This document shows positions 1 to 6,649 of a DNA stretch of 17,785 bases, in pieces. Every line of letters begins with the position of its first letter. Within the stretch, counting starts at the first letter, position 1. The translations under genes and the position numbers were made by a program. The stretch is from Planctomycetota bacterium (lineage in GTDB: Bacteria > Planctomycetota > Phycisphaerae > WQYP01): the NCBI GenBank assembly GCA_021798635.1, contig JAJZGH010000085.1, positions 1 to 17,785 on the forward strand, read 5' to 3'. The notes under the pieces were generated by a model. The model ran no database searches and was not told the origin of the DNA. It worked only from the letters and a program-made list of their open reading frames with translations.

Positions 1-342
1 CCCATTATGATCAGTGTCACGGGCTGCCCCAACAGTTGCTCACAATATCAGATTGCCGACATCGGCCTGATGGGCGTGGTATGCAACTTCCGGGGCCAGC
101 GCGGCACGGAAGCCTATCAGATTGTTCTCGGTGGCGGACTGGGCGGAGATGCGGGCTTTGCCAAAGTTGCCCTGAAAAAAGTTCCCGCGGATTATGTACA
201 TAAATCCATTACTCAAATTGTCGATGCGTATAAAACCAATCGCGTGGATGACGATGAAACCTTCCGACAATTCGTGCACCGCACCGCCCCGGAACAACTT
301 ACGCAATGGCTGAACATCCCGGAAATGGCGGAAGTGGCATAA
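1..342 (+). CDS. Ferredoxin-type nitrite/sulfite reductase, C-terminal fragment
   Basis: The reading frame is open from the first base of the window, so the gene starts upstream and only the last 113 codons are present. It contains TGCPNSC, the second cysteine pair (CxxxC) that binds the siroheme-linked [4Fe-4S] cluster in the ferredoxin-nitrite/sulfite reductase family. It then has the glycine-rich stretch VLGGGLGGDAGFA that lies near the cofactor in that family. These enzymes carry out the six-electron reduction of nitrite to ammonium or sulfite to sulfide in the cytoplasm. Nitrite and sulfite specificity cannot be separated from this fragment. It ends in TAA and faces the next gene tail to tail. 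It is the only clearly housekeeping-type metabolic gene in the window and probably marks the edge of the ancestral backbone. Confidence 0.9.
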   Translation, partial: PIMISVTGCPNSCSQYQIADIGLMGVVCNFRGQRGTEAYQIVLGGGLGGDAGFAKVALKKVPADYVHKSITQIVDAYKTNRVDDDETFRQFVHRTAPEQLTQWLNIPEMAEVA

Positions 343-446
343 CATTTCCGGAACGCTTTCTTCACGTCTCCATCGGTCCTGGGCCTGAGCCGGCGCTTAC
401 CGAGGCCAATACGCCGTTACAACCGGGCCATTACCCGTGCACGCTC
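343..446. other. Convergent intergenic gap
   Basis: About 100 bases lie between the convergent stop codons of the reductase and the lipoprotein gene. I see no convincing rho-independent terminator (no stem followed by a T tract on either strand) and no ORF that resembles a gene. Confidence 0.5.
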
Positions 447-1151
447 CTATTGCTTTGGAGTGTTTAAAACTTCCCTTACTGGAATCTGAACCTCGCCATA
501 CTTAAGCCAGGGCAGCACAAACGGACTGTTATAAGCCAGATACCGGGCGTCGCCGTCCGCCTTATATTGGCTGGCGTGCGCCGCGAGCCATTGCGCCACT
601 TTTTTCTCCGCCCGTTCAAAACGTCCCGCCGTATATTGTCCTCGCACGCCAATACTGGCCACCAGCATCGGCGGCTGATTCTCCACAGTCACCTTTCCCT
701 CGACACCATCCTGGCCAATACTGGCTTTGCCATAAATAAAGGCCATCGATGCCATGGCTTCATTACCGCTGGCGTCTTTGTTATATGTCATCACCACAGG
801 TGAGCTCATCGCAATATCGTTCGATTCAATATGCCGAAACAGCGGCATAAATAACTCTCCGCTGCCGCTGGTGCCCGCGCTGCGCTTCGTCATGGCAATG
901 CGACACGCCGGATATTTCTTAATAATTACTTCGCCGATCGGGCCGGGGGCGGGGAATCCTTCCGGCAACGGTGCCGATGGCCCTGCCACCCACGATGGTG
1001 CCGGATAGGAGGCCTTGGTGGAGGCACCTGACGACAGCGACGAAGAGGCACACCCACCAAGTAGTAAAGCCGCACCTCCACTGGCGACAACCGCCGCACT
1101 TGCCGATTGCGTGACGCCGGCCCCAAGTTTTTGCATTAATTCTATAATCAT
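447..1151 (-). CDS. SOUL-family heme-binding lipoprotein
   Basis: I take the start at 1151 (MIIELMQKLG) because GGAG lies 5 bases upstream. The longer reading from 1190 has no ribosome binding site. The product is about 234 aa. Its N-terminus has a hydrophobic run ending in LLLGGC followed by ASS, a lipobox, so a lipid-anchored exported protein is expected. The rest fits the SOUL/HBP heme-binding family: a central FRHIESNDIAMSSPVVMTY segment resembles the family signature (Y/F..I...N..I.MT.PV), and the C-terminal part has the usual VLPWLKYGEVQIPV end. SOUL proteins bind heme or related hydrophobic ligands; the physiological role in bacteria is unclear. The gene ends in TAG, which shows that amber works as a normal stop in this genome. 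Confidence 0.8.
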   Translation of the reverse strand: MIIELMQKLGAGVTQSASAAVVASGGAALLLGGCASSSLSSGASTKASYPAPSWVAGPSAPLPEGFPAPGPIGEVIIKKYPACRIAMTKRSAGTSGSGELFMPLFRHIESNDIAMSSPVVMTYNKDASGNEAMASMAFIYGKASIGQDGVEGKVTVENQPPMLVASIGVRGQYTAGRFERAEKKVAQWLAAHASQYKADGDARYLAYNSPFVLPWLKYGEVQIPVREVLNTPKQ

Positions 1152-1220
1152 AGCTACTCCAAGCTTTTGGATACCGATTATTATAGCCATGCAGCGCAGT
1201 GTACGAACCTGTCCGTGTGA

Positions 1221-1319
1221 TTATACGACCGCACGTGAAACGTGGACGCGCCCGGAGGCAGGTAGCGATCCCGCCGAACGACTCTCTAACGGGGCAATGA
1301 CGTCAAAATATTCCTTCAT
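1221..1319 (-). pseudogene. Deletion relic of an AbiE module (32-codon ORF)
   Basis: A mini-ORF starts with ATGAAG directly behind the truncated small ORF at 1334-1540. This is the same position that the start codons ATGAAA (3970) and GTGAAA (6277) hold behind the two other copies of that small ORF. It ends in VSRAVV-stop. Its last 17 coding bases before the stop (1223-1239) are identical to 3564-3580, where they encode SRAVV in the decayed AbiEii toxin. The simplest reading is that a complete antitoxin-toxin pair was deleted here, leaving only the first codons and a scrap of the toxin. I infer this from position and the 17-base match; the intervening residues are not recognisable. Confidence 0.4.
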
Positions 1320-1500
1320 CCAATAACATGCTTTCAACATTTGTTGAAAGCCGCTATGTCAATGAAATATTTCCAATGCAACCGTTTTGCTTGTTTGGTG
1401 AACCTGCCCGCTGACCGCCGCTGCAATACCTGAAATATCGACTGCTCATCCGTTGCGTTCCACCGGCGGCAGAGCTGGCGGTCCTGTGGGGTTTCTCCGC
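1315..1500. repeat. Dispersed repeat, copy 1
   Basis: About 185 bases are near-identical to 3966-4151 and diverged in 6285-6396. The repeat corresponds to the 3' half of the small ORF plus the start region of the following AbiEi-like gene. All copies have the same orientation, and each is followed on the minus strand by AbiE genes or their remains. Confidence 0.8.
1330..1351. promoter_or_regulatory. Inverted repeat at the small-ORF stop (copy 1)
   Basis: GCTTTCAAC, loop ATTT, GTTGAAAGC forms a perfect 9-bp inverted repeat that covers the stop codon of the small ORF and lies about 10-30 bases before the next start codon. Related but imperfect versions occur at 3982-4002 and 6289-6309. In copy 3 one arm has changed in a way that leaves a G-U pair in the minus-strand RNA. 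It may be an AbiEi operator or an RNA hairpin in the operon leader. Confidence 0.4.
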
Positions 1501-1540
1501 ACGACCATTTGGTCGGGACAAATTCCGTCGCCCCCCGATT
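1334..1540 (-). pseudogene. Small-ORF repeat, copy 1, 5'-truncated
   Basis: Reading the minus strand from 1540, the frame ends with FIDIAAFNKC-stop. Over the last 48 residues it is nearly the same as the small ORF at 3985-4299 (shared blocks DEQSIFQVLQRRSAGRF and HWxYFIDIAAFNKC). Upstream, similarity fades at about 1500 and an in-frame TGA lies at 1541-1543, so the N-terminus is lost. DNA identity to copy 2 is high over roughly 1315-1500. The function is unknown. The other copies sit just upstream of AbiEi-like genes, so this one probably led a lost AbiE module. Confidence 0.5.
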
Positions 1541-1578
1541 TCAACTATAAATTTTGACACAATAAATTGCGACACAAG

Positions 1579-1607
1579 TTGCAATCCGTCAGATAAACGT
1601 ATACACT
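1579..1607 (+). promoter_or_regulatory. Predicted sigma70-type promoter of the + strand AbiE pair
   Basis: TTGCAA (1579-1584), a 17-base spacer and TACACT (1602-1607) give a good -35/-10 pair. A start of transcription near 1614 would leave a short leader with AAGGA (1616-1620) 7 bases before the ATG at 1628. The stretch just upstream (1554-1584) repeats TTG/GACACAA elements and could hold AbiEi operators, since AbiEi antitoxins repress their own promoters; that part is inference. Confidence 0.5.
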
Positions 1608-1627
1608 TTTCTGACAAGGACGGCTTT

Positions 1628-2242
1628 ATGGATGCCCTGAAAAAAATGATTCTTAAGCGTATTCGGTCAGGCGGCCGGGGCGCTATTTTCACCCCGAAAG
1701 ACTTCCTTGATATGGGATCACGCTACGCCACCGACCAGGCTTTTTCCCGCCTGGTTCGATCCGGCGATTTACAACGTCTGGCCCGAGGCCTCTATTATTA
1801 CCCCCGAGTCAATGCCAAGCTGGGAATTACGCTGACGCCCGATGTGGATCAGATCGCCCAAGCCGTTGGTCGCCGGACTGGAAGCCGGATGATACCCTCG
1901 GGTGCAGCCGCCGCCAATATTTTTGGCCTGTCCACCCAGGTACCCGCCAAATTCGTCTACTTAAGTGATGGGCGATCCCGACATGTCCGCATAGGAAAAA
2001 AGATGGAATTGGAGATCAGACACGTGGCCCCGAAGGAACTGCCCCTCGGCAGTCCAACCAGCGCCTTGGTCTTCCAAGCCTTGCGGTACATTGGGAAACC
2101 CGCCGTCGACGCGCAGGTTGTAGGTCTACTTAGAGCAGCAATCAGTCCGCGAGATAAAGAATCGCTGTTGAGAGACGCCCGCTACACCACCGACTGGATA
2201 GCCGCCATCGTCCGCCAGCTATCACGCCCTGAGGAAAAGTAA
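1628..2242 (+). CDS. AbiEi-type antitoxin (DUF6088-like), type IV TA system
   Basis: This 204-aa protein looks like the antitoxin of a type IV (AbiE) toxin-antitoxin pair. Residues about 15-58 form a winged helix-turn-helix typical of this group: a short helix with FTPKDFLDMGS, then FSRLVRSGDLQRLARGLYYYP, where R-L-x-R-G-x-Y-Y-x-P is the characteristic wing. The C-terminal part (TGSRMIPSGAAAANIFGLSTQ) matches the DUF6088/AbiEi architecture. In studied systems AbiEi represses the operon and counteracts the toxin without binding it stably. The start is supported by AAGGA at 1616-1620. The stop is only 10 bases before the ATG of the toxin gene, so the two are co-transcribed. The antitoxin is intact although its partner is interrupted. 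Confidence 0.85.
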   Translation: MDALKKMILKRIRSGGRGAIFTPKDFLDMGSRYATDQAFSRLVRSGDLQRLARGLYYYPRVNAKLGITLTPDVDQIAQAVGRRTGSRMIPSGAAAANIFGLSTQVPAKFVYLSDGRSRHVRIGKKMELEIRHVAPKELPLGSPTSALVFQALRYIGKPAVDAQVVGLLRAAISPRDKESLLRDARYTTDWIAAIVRQLSRPEEK

Positions 2243-2252
2243 GAGGCCGCAC

Positions 2253-3296
2253 ATGGATGACTTCGCTAAGCGTTCCCCGGAAGATCGAGCCGATTTGTTC
2301 CGTGCCGTGGCGGCCCATCGCGGCTTGAGTCCGTCCATCATCGAGAAGGATTTCTGGGTTTGCTGGACTCTCAAACGGTTGTTTACGCTGAAGCGCCCAC
2401 CGGCAGGGTTGCTCTTCAAGGGAGGCACCTCGCTGGCCAAGGTCTTCAAGGTCATTGAGCGTTTTTCATAGGATATCGACATATCCGTCAACCGACGTGA
2501 TTTAGGATTTGGCGACGATTCTGATCCTGCAGCCGCTAAAACCGGCAAGCAGCGACAAAAACAACTGCACGCGCTTACCGTAGCCTGTCGGCAGTTCATC
2601 GAAGATTCACTGCTTCCTGAGCTTCGCGGGGCGTTCGAAACCTCACTCGGGCAGGCTGCCGGAAAAACGTGGTCTTTGGATAATGCGGTCGAGGATTCCA
2701 ATCACCAGACCTTGCTGTTTCACTACCCCAACAGTGATATAGGGGCAACATCCGGTGGTCCCGCCTACATTCATTCCGTTGTCCGTTTGGAAATCGGTGC
2801 CCGCTCGGATCATTGGCCGGCGACTGAAGGGACGGTAACACCCTATGCCGCGGAGGATTTTCCGGATCTCTTTCCGTCGCCGGCATGTACTGTGCGTGCT
2901 TTGGCCGCCGAGCGCACCTTCTGGGAGAAAGCGACCATCCTACATGCTTGGCACCACGCTCCGACTGATAAGGTTATGTGTGGCCGTCAATCACGCCATT
3001 ATTATGATTTGGTTTGCATGTATGAGCAGGACGTCGGCCGTAACGCAATGAAAAACACAGAATTGCTGCTTCAAGTTGCCGCACACAAAATCGTTTTCTT
3101 CGCATCTGCTGCCGCCCAATATGCAAAAGCCCGCCCCGGTTCACTACGCCTGGTTCCACCGGAAGGGCGACTCGATGAACTGCGGCGCGATTATGAAAAC
3201 ATGCGGGAAATGATTTTTGGTGCTTTTCCTGCCTTCGAGAAAATTATTGCCGCCCTGAATAAAATTGAATCGGCGATCAACAACACGCCACCGTGA
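2253..3296 (+). pseudogene. AbiEii-type nucleotidyltransferase toxin, interrupted by one amber codon
   Basis: One frame runs from ATG 2253 to TGA 3296 (347 codons) with a single internal TAG at 2469-2471. Before it lies LLFKGGTSLAKVFKVIERFS and directly after it DIDISVNRRDLGFG. Together they make the AbiEii/AbiGii polymerase-beta-like motif GGTSLxK...RFSxDID; the stop sits at the residue that is normally Glu (RFSEDID), so one G-to-T change of GAG explains it. The remaining sequence is intact and keeps the family's ERTFWEKATILHAWHHAP block, which argues for recent loss or a read error. AbiEii toxins are nucleotidyltransferases; related enzymes modify tRNA 3' ends or other acceptors. The 72-residue N-terminal product lacks both catalytic Asp residues. 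A restart at TTG 2676 would give 206 aa without the active site. Confidence 0.85.
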
Positions 3297-3663
3297 ATGC
3301 GGGCGTGGCAAAATCGTAGCATTTGACCCGGAAACGGCAGGACGGCGAAAAGTGCTCTTCAGCCTTTTCTTGTTTCGGCCTTCCAAGCCACGGATCAAGT
3401 TTGGCCCGAATTGCATCAATCAACGAGCCGACAGCGCCCGGCTTCGTCTGTACGAGGTCAATGTCTTCGGAATAGCGAACTCCGGGCGAGAGGAACAGTT
3501 TATTTAATGCCGTGCCGCCGCGCAAGGCAAGGAGATTTGATAGATCGCCGTCACCGAATTACTCTACGACCGCACGTGAAAGTACGAGATATTGCTCTAC
3601 CTGTGCGTCGTCCGGCCACGGCGCTGTGGCCCGCCATGCGATAACGTGGGCTTGCGGGATCAA
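3277..3663 (-). pseudogene. Decayed AbiEii-type toxin (second family)
   Basis: The true start is TTG at 3663, which has GGAGGT 6 bases upstream and begins MIPQAHVIAWRATAPW, a typical opening for a subgroup of AbiEii toxins. The frame continues VEQYLVLSRAVVE, meets an in-frame TAA (3559-3561, codon 35), then resumes with LALRGGTALNKLFL and RYSEDIDLVQ, the nucleotidyltransferase motif with both Asp residues, and a stretch ending in LDPWLGRPKQEK. The sequence loses resemblance at about 3320 and stops at 3277, far short of the usual length of 250-300 aa. Its end overlaps the end of the convergent + strand AbiEii gene by 20 bases, so the two toxin genes have been fused tail to tail, probably by deletion. 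Confidence 0.75.
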
Positions 3664-3970
3664 CTTTCAACCTCCACCGACGCGTTGATAAGTAATCACC
3701 ATCTGCGATTCTCACCGGCGTGATTAAACGGCTGACCCGGCCGCACCGGCTCAAGCCGTTCGGCATGTCGCTTTACTCGCTGGTGAAAGCAATCCGCAAG
3801 CCGGCGACACCGTAACGGATCCAAGATTCACGCAAGGCTGTCGCCATGCGCGGCTCCGGAAATAACTTTGCATAAACAGGCATATAAAGTCCGTTTACGC
3901 AAACCAATATATCAGCAACTTTGGTTGGCGGCAGGAGTGCGGCCGAGGAATTTGGATTCATCTATTTCAT
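3664..3970 (-). pseudogene. Probable decayed AbiEi antitoxin relic
   Basis: The ATG at 3970 occupies the same place behind the small ORF as the GTG of the intact antitoxin gene at 6277 (ATGAAA versus GTGAAA). Codon 3 is TAG. A second in-frame stop, TAA, lies at 3773-3775. Between and after the stops, ATALRESW and CGRVSRLITP resemble (from memory) the end of AbiEi proteins that accompany MIPxAHxxAWR-type AbiEii toxins. The reading frame ends at the ribosome binding site of the toxin relic. The assignment rests mainly on position between small ORF and toxin; the N-terminal winged helix is not recognisable, so an internal deletion is likely. Confidence 0.4.
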
Positions 3971-4151
3971 CCAATTACCATCCTTCAACATTTGTTGAAA
4001 GCCGCTATGTCAATGAAATATATCCAATGCAACTGCTTTGATTGTTTGGTGAACCTGCCCGCTGACCGCCGCTGCAATACCTGAAATATCGACTGCTCAT
4101 CCTTTGCGTCCCACCACCGGAAGAGCTGGCGGCTCTGTGATGTTTTGGAAG
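3966..4151. repeat. Dispersed repeat, copy 2
   Basis: This is the second copy of the repeat described at 1315-1500. The longest uninterrupted matches to copy 1 cover the segment around 4030-4110 and the segment around 3987-4020. Similarity ends close to 4151, where copy 1 diverges, with only a short shared patch (ATGGTCGGGA-like) beyond. Confidence 0.8.
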
Positions 4152-4299
4152 GTTCTTCAAAGGCTCCCAATGGTCGGGAAAGCGGTGCCACTGGCGTTCC
4201 CAGCGGTCCCCAGAATCGCTGTCGGGTTGCGGGAGACAGGACGGGTTGATTCGCGGACAATTTGATGGTCAAAGGCGGCCTTCTCGTATAATCAGACAT
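3985..4299 (-). CDS. Small ORF repeat, copy 2 (hypothetical protein, 104 aa)
   Basis: This is the only full-length copy of a small protein found three times in the window. It starts MSDYTRRPPLTIKLSAN and ends FIDIAAFNKC. The product is basic and rich in Trp and Arg, with no signal peptide or membrane span. The evidence for coding is that three diverged copies keep the pattern S-[AT]-G-R-[FL], K-[QE]-L-H, F-x-x-I-[AV]-A-F-[NS]-K at the protein level while DNA has changed. It stops 14 bases before the start of the AbiEi relic, so it would lead an operon of small ORF, antitoxin and toxin. I do not recognise the family. Confidence 0.5.
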   Translation of the reverse strand: MSDYTRRPPLTIKLSANQPVLSPATRQRFWGPLGTPVAPLSRPLGAFEEPSKTSQSRQLFRWWDAKDEQSIFQVLQRRSAGRFTKQSKQLHWIYFIDIAAFNKC

Positions 4300-4394
4300 C
4301 CGAATCTACATATGCTCGACGAAACGCTATGTGCAAAACTTCGATGCTTCGGATAGTCAAGCAGCGGCCCCATCGTGTGGCGGCGCGATTCACC
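4300..4394. other. Short gap between AbiE modules
   Basis: These 95 bases separate the stop of the intact toxin gene from the start of the small ORF, which are co-directional. No ORF, tRNA or clear terminator was seen. The small ORF must be transcribed either by read-through from the module upstream or by a promoter here that I could not identify with confidence. Confidence 0.4.
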
Positions 4395-5222
4395 TCAAGC
4401 GATGCCGAGCCGTTGAAGCAAATCGTTCACGCGCTCGAAGGCATCGCGTGTTCGCAGGTCCCGGGCCTCGTGATCAGTGATCTCCTCAAAATCTGCGCAT
4501 GACACGGGGCCGACGTGCGTCACCGACTGAAACTTGTCGTGGATTTTGGCCATTCCCTCGGCCAGCAAATTGTTGCGAAGATGCGGCCGAAAGGCCTCCG
4601 CCAAAGCTGCATTGCCCCCGCGATAATTGCGCAGACAAAAAACGATATCCCACGCATCCTTGGCCTTCAGGCGGTCCGCCAGTGCCATTCCCTTCATCAC
4701 CAGAAATGGCACGATCCCCGCCACTTTCACAGAGACGCTGTCTTTCCCGCCGTTAGGCAGCGCCCCCTCGATTTTCACGTCCTCAGCCATCAGAAATGCC
4801 AGATCACATCCGCGAGCCTTGCGAGCCTTGATATTTTGGACGGACTGATGGCGGCGCTGTTTTCCGGCACCGCCGTACTCACCAGAGAGTAAATCCACTT
4901 GTACTCTGATCGGCCGACCATCCACCATCACCGTGCGAAAGAAGATAAACGGTTGGGACCCGTCCACGTAGCTGTGTTCACGAAGATATTCGAGGATGGT
5001 GCGATATTTCTCTTCATCAATCGTGCGGTGATTGACCGCAAGGTCCACATCTGTGCTGCCGATATGCCGCGGTTGCGCTTTACTAAAAAGCAGTTCCGGC
5101 ACCCAGCCGCCAACCAGGACGATATCGTTGCGGTACTCTCCCAAAATGTGCACCAGCTCCAGCATGACCATATAGGCCGCACGGGTTGCCTGTTGCGAGT
5201 AATCGGCGCGGGAGTTCACCAT
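4395..5222 (-). CDS. AbiEii-like nucleotidyltransferase toxin (type IV TA), intact
   Basis: The 275-aa product has the polymerase-beta-like nucleotidyltransferase fold signature: LVGGWVPELLF at residues 36-46, GSTDVDLAV at 55-63 (catalytic Asp58 and Asp60) and VQVDLLSG with a third acidic residue at Asp110. This matches the GG...DxD...D arrangement of AbiEii/AbiGii and MNT-type enzymes. Such toxins transfer nucleotides to a cellular acceptor, often tRNA; the substrate here is unknown. The start ATG at 5222 overlaps the end of the upstream antitoxin gene by 7 bases (ATGGTGA), which implies translational coupling. It belongs to a different subgroup from the two AbiEii-like genes at 2253 and 3663. 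No stop codon or frameshift interrupts it. Confidence 0.8.
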   Translation of the reverse strand: MVNSRADYSQQATRAAYMVMLELVHILGEYRNDIVLVGGWVPELLFSKAQPRHIGSTDVDLAVNHRTIDEEKYRTILEYLREHSYVDGSQPFIFFRTVMVDGRPIRVQVDLLSGEYGGAGKQRRHQSVQNIKARKARGCDLAFLMAEDVKIEGALPNGGKDSVSVKVAGIVPFLVMKGMALADRLKAKDAWDIVFCLRNYRGGNAALAEAFRPHLRNNLLAEGMAKIHDKFQSVTHVGPVSCADFEEITDHEARDLRTRDAFERVNDLLQRLGIA

Positions 5223-6277
5223 GAAGGTCTGAGAACCTCGCGCAAAAGCGCCGCGGCGGCTTCCTCACCCCGGGCAACATTCCCGTGCAGATCCAAGTAA
5301 GCCTGCAGCGGTGAAACGACTTGGATACCGTTGCTTTCTCGGCTATCTATCAGCACGCCTTGATCGTAGGGTTCGATGAGGCTGATATTGCTGCCGCTGG
5401 CGACCCGTTTCCAGCCGAATTTCTCGGCTACCGCTTCCATTGGATTATTCACATAGGCTGAAACACGCTGGTACCGCACCGCGGGTGCAAACCGTGCAGC
5501 GGCGGAAAAGGCTGTCAACGTGCCCAACGGCTTATCCTTCTGGCTTTTGCCTGCAATCGCACGCTCGATCTCGTCGATTGATGCCATGGCATAGAAATTT
5601 CCGACCCTATTACGAGTGAAGCGGTACGCAACTGACCATTCGGCCAGCAGGGCTTCGGGCTGTGCAAGCGAGAAGCCGGAACTTCCCGACTGCAACCATT
5701 CCCGGGCACTAAGGAGTTTCTTCACGTTCGAGACCTGCCCTAAACTAACGTCGACAAATTCGGCTAAAGCCGTGACCCTCCAGCATGCGTGGGGATCGAG
5801 CATCAGGGCACGCAGAATGCGCTCGGCCTTGGGAGAGTATAGGGATCGCAGGTCGCGCTTTTCGGTAAATGGGTTTGATTGTCCGGTTTTCTCGATGTAG
5901 ACCTTGCCGAGGCAAAGGCGGCAGTTACCCGCAAAATCCACATAGCCCATGCCCTCGGCTTTGAGAATTTCGGCAGCGGCATCCGATATGAATGGCGCGA
6001 CAATGATACCGTAGGCGTTCTTGAAAGACGACCGGCGGCGGGCCAGCGCGTTGACGGCTTCGCGGACGATGCGAGGCTGGCCGCTTTTTTTTACATCCAG
6101 CAGCAACGTGCGATCGCCTGCGTTCTGGATGCGAAGTTTCCCAATGCGGCCAGTTCGCCCAGTACTGACCGGGACATCCGGCCGCTCCCAGCGCAAAGCG
6201 CAAAAAGGGACGTCATCGAAGCACTGGGACACGGCTGCAAAAGCAGAGATCAGGATTTTGGATTCGTTTTCTTTCAC
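5216..6277 (-). CDS. AbiEi-family antitoxin/transcriptional regulator, intact
   Basis: The 353-aa protein has the layout of long AbiEi antitoxins. Residues 50-130 form a restriction-endonuclease-like fold: LLLDVKKSGQPRIVREAVNA, then YGIIVAPFIS, then GMGYVDFAGNCRL. Residues 135-200 hold a winged helix: SLYSPKAERILRALML, WRVTALAEFVDVSLGQVSNV, KKLL. The C-terminal part about 205-345 is the usual partner-specific domain. The start is GTG at 6277, directly after an in-frame TGA, with AAGGA 10 bases upstream. It is followed with a 7-base overlap by the nucleotidyltransferase toxin gene. Antitoxins of this type repress their operon by binding inverted repeats near the promoter; a candidate site lies just upstream. 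Confidence 0.8.
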   Translation of the reverse strand: MKENESKILISAFAAVSQCFDDVPFCALRWERPDVPVSTGRTGRIGKLRIQNAGDRTLLLDVKKSGQPRIVREAVNALARRRSSFKNAYGIIVAPFISDAAAEILKAEGMGYVDFAGNCRLCLGKVYIEKTGQSNPFTEKRDLRSLYSPKAERILRALMLDPHACWRVTALAEFVDVSLGQVSNVKKLLSAREWLQSGSSGFSLAQPEALLAEWSVAYRFTRNRVGNFYAMASIDEIERAIAGKSQKDKPLGTLTAFSAAARFAPAVRYQRVSAYVNNPMEAVAEKFGWKRVASGSNISLIEPYDQGVLIDSRESNGIQVVSPLQAYLDLHGNVARGEEAAAALLREVLRPSW

Positions 6278-6291
6278 TCAAATGCCATCCT

Positions 6292-6396
6292 TCAACGTTT
6301 GCTGAAAGCCACTATACCAGTGAAATGATTCCGATGCAACTCCTTTGTTTGCCCGCTGAGCCTGCCTGTTGACTGCCTCTACAATTGCAGGACCAT
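6292..6396 (-). pseudogene. Small-ORF repeat, copy 3, degenerate
   Basis: In the frame that matches copies 1 and 2, this reads STGRLSGQTKELHRNHFTGI then VAFSKR-stop, a diverged version of the SAGRF...KQLH...FIDIAAFNKC end of copy 2. An in-frame TAG at 6379-6381 and loss of the upstream half mark it as broken. A different frame stays open further (6278-6508) but shows no similarity to the other copies. It stops 14 bases before the GTG of the intact antitoxin gene, so it may now serve only as leader DNA with the promoter and ribosome binding site. Confidence 0.45.
6301..6334 (-). promoter_or_regulatory. Candidate promoter of the intact AbiE operon
   Basis: On the minus strand TTGCAT, a 17-base spacer and TATAGT lie about 30-65 bases upstream of the GTG at 6277. 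The same positions in copies 1 and 2 read TTGCAT-17-CATAGC, so the -10 match is best in front of the intact module. Because this stretch was also coding in the small ORF, conservation alone does not prove a promoter. Coordinates are approximate to a few bases. Confidence 0.35.
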
Positions 6397-6649
6397 GACT
6401 AAGTTGAGCCGTAGGGCCACTGGTGCCCCAAAAAAGCGGTTGCTCACTCAGGGGAAGCAACCTATACAGGCTCCACTGCTCTGGCAAAGAATATGCAGAG
6501 TGACCCAATCTGCCCCGGCGGGGTCAAGATTGAGTTGGGCTCGGAATCGCCAGCGGCGCCGTGCCCTTTCCGCGCCCTTTCCATGCCGTCGCAAGTTCAG
6601 GCAAAACAGGTATACTCTACAATCAGTTGTGCCTGTATTTGGTCTATTA
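6397..6649. other. Divergent intergenic region with promoter for the + strand genes
   Basis: About 250 bases separate the small-ORF relic from the first gene of the tandem pair. The + strand frame is open through it from 6395, but the encoded residues are Arg-rich, unlike the paralogous protein, and overlap the relic, so I treat it as non-coding. A good -10 hexamer TATACT lies at 6611-6616, 34 bases before the ATG at 6650; no clear -35 element is seen. A ribosome binding site is weak or absent. Confidence 0.5.

Noticed and set aside
447..1190. Longer SOUL protein start at 1190
   Set aside because: No ribosome binding site there, whereas GGAG lies 5 bases before ATG 1151 and gives a compact lipoprotein signal peptide.
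1354..1692. Minus-strand ORF of 112 aa over the AbiE promoter
   Set aside because: It is in a different frame from the conserved small-ORF sequence and covers the promoter and start of the + strand antitoxin.
2469..2471. Amber recoding (selenocysteine, pyrrolysine or a reassigned TAG)
   Set aside because: TAG ends the SOUL lipoprotein gene normally, and the position is usually Glu; a point mutation is simpler.
6395..6649. Upstream extension of the short paralog to a start at 6395
   Set aside because: The extra residues are Arg-rich, overlap the small-ORF relic and have no counterpart in the long paralog, whose start aligns with ATG 6650.
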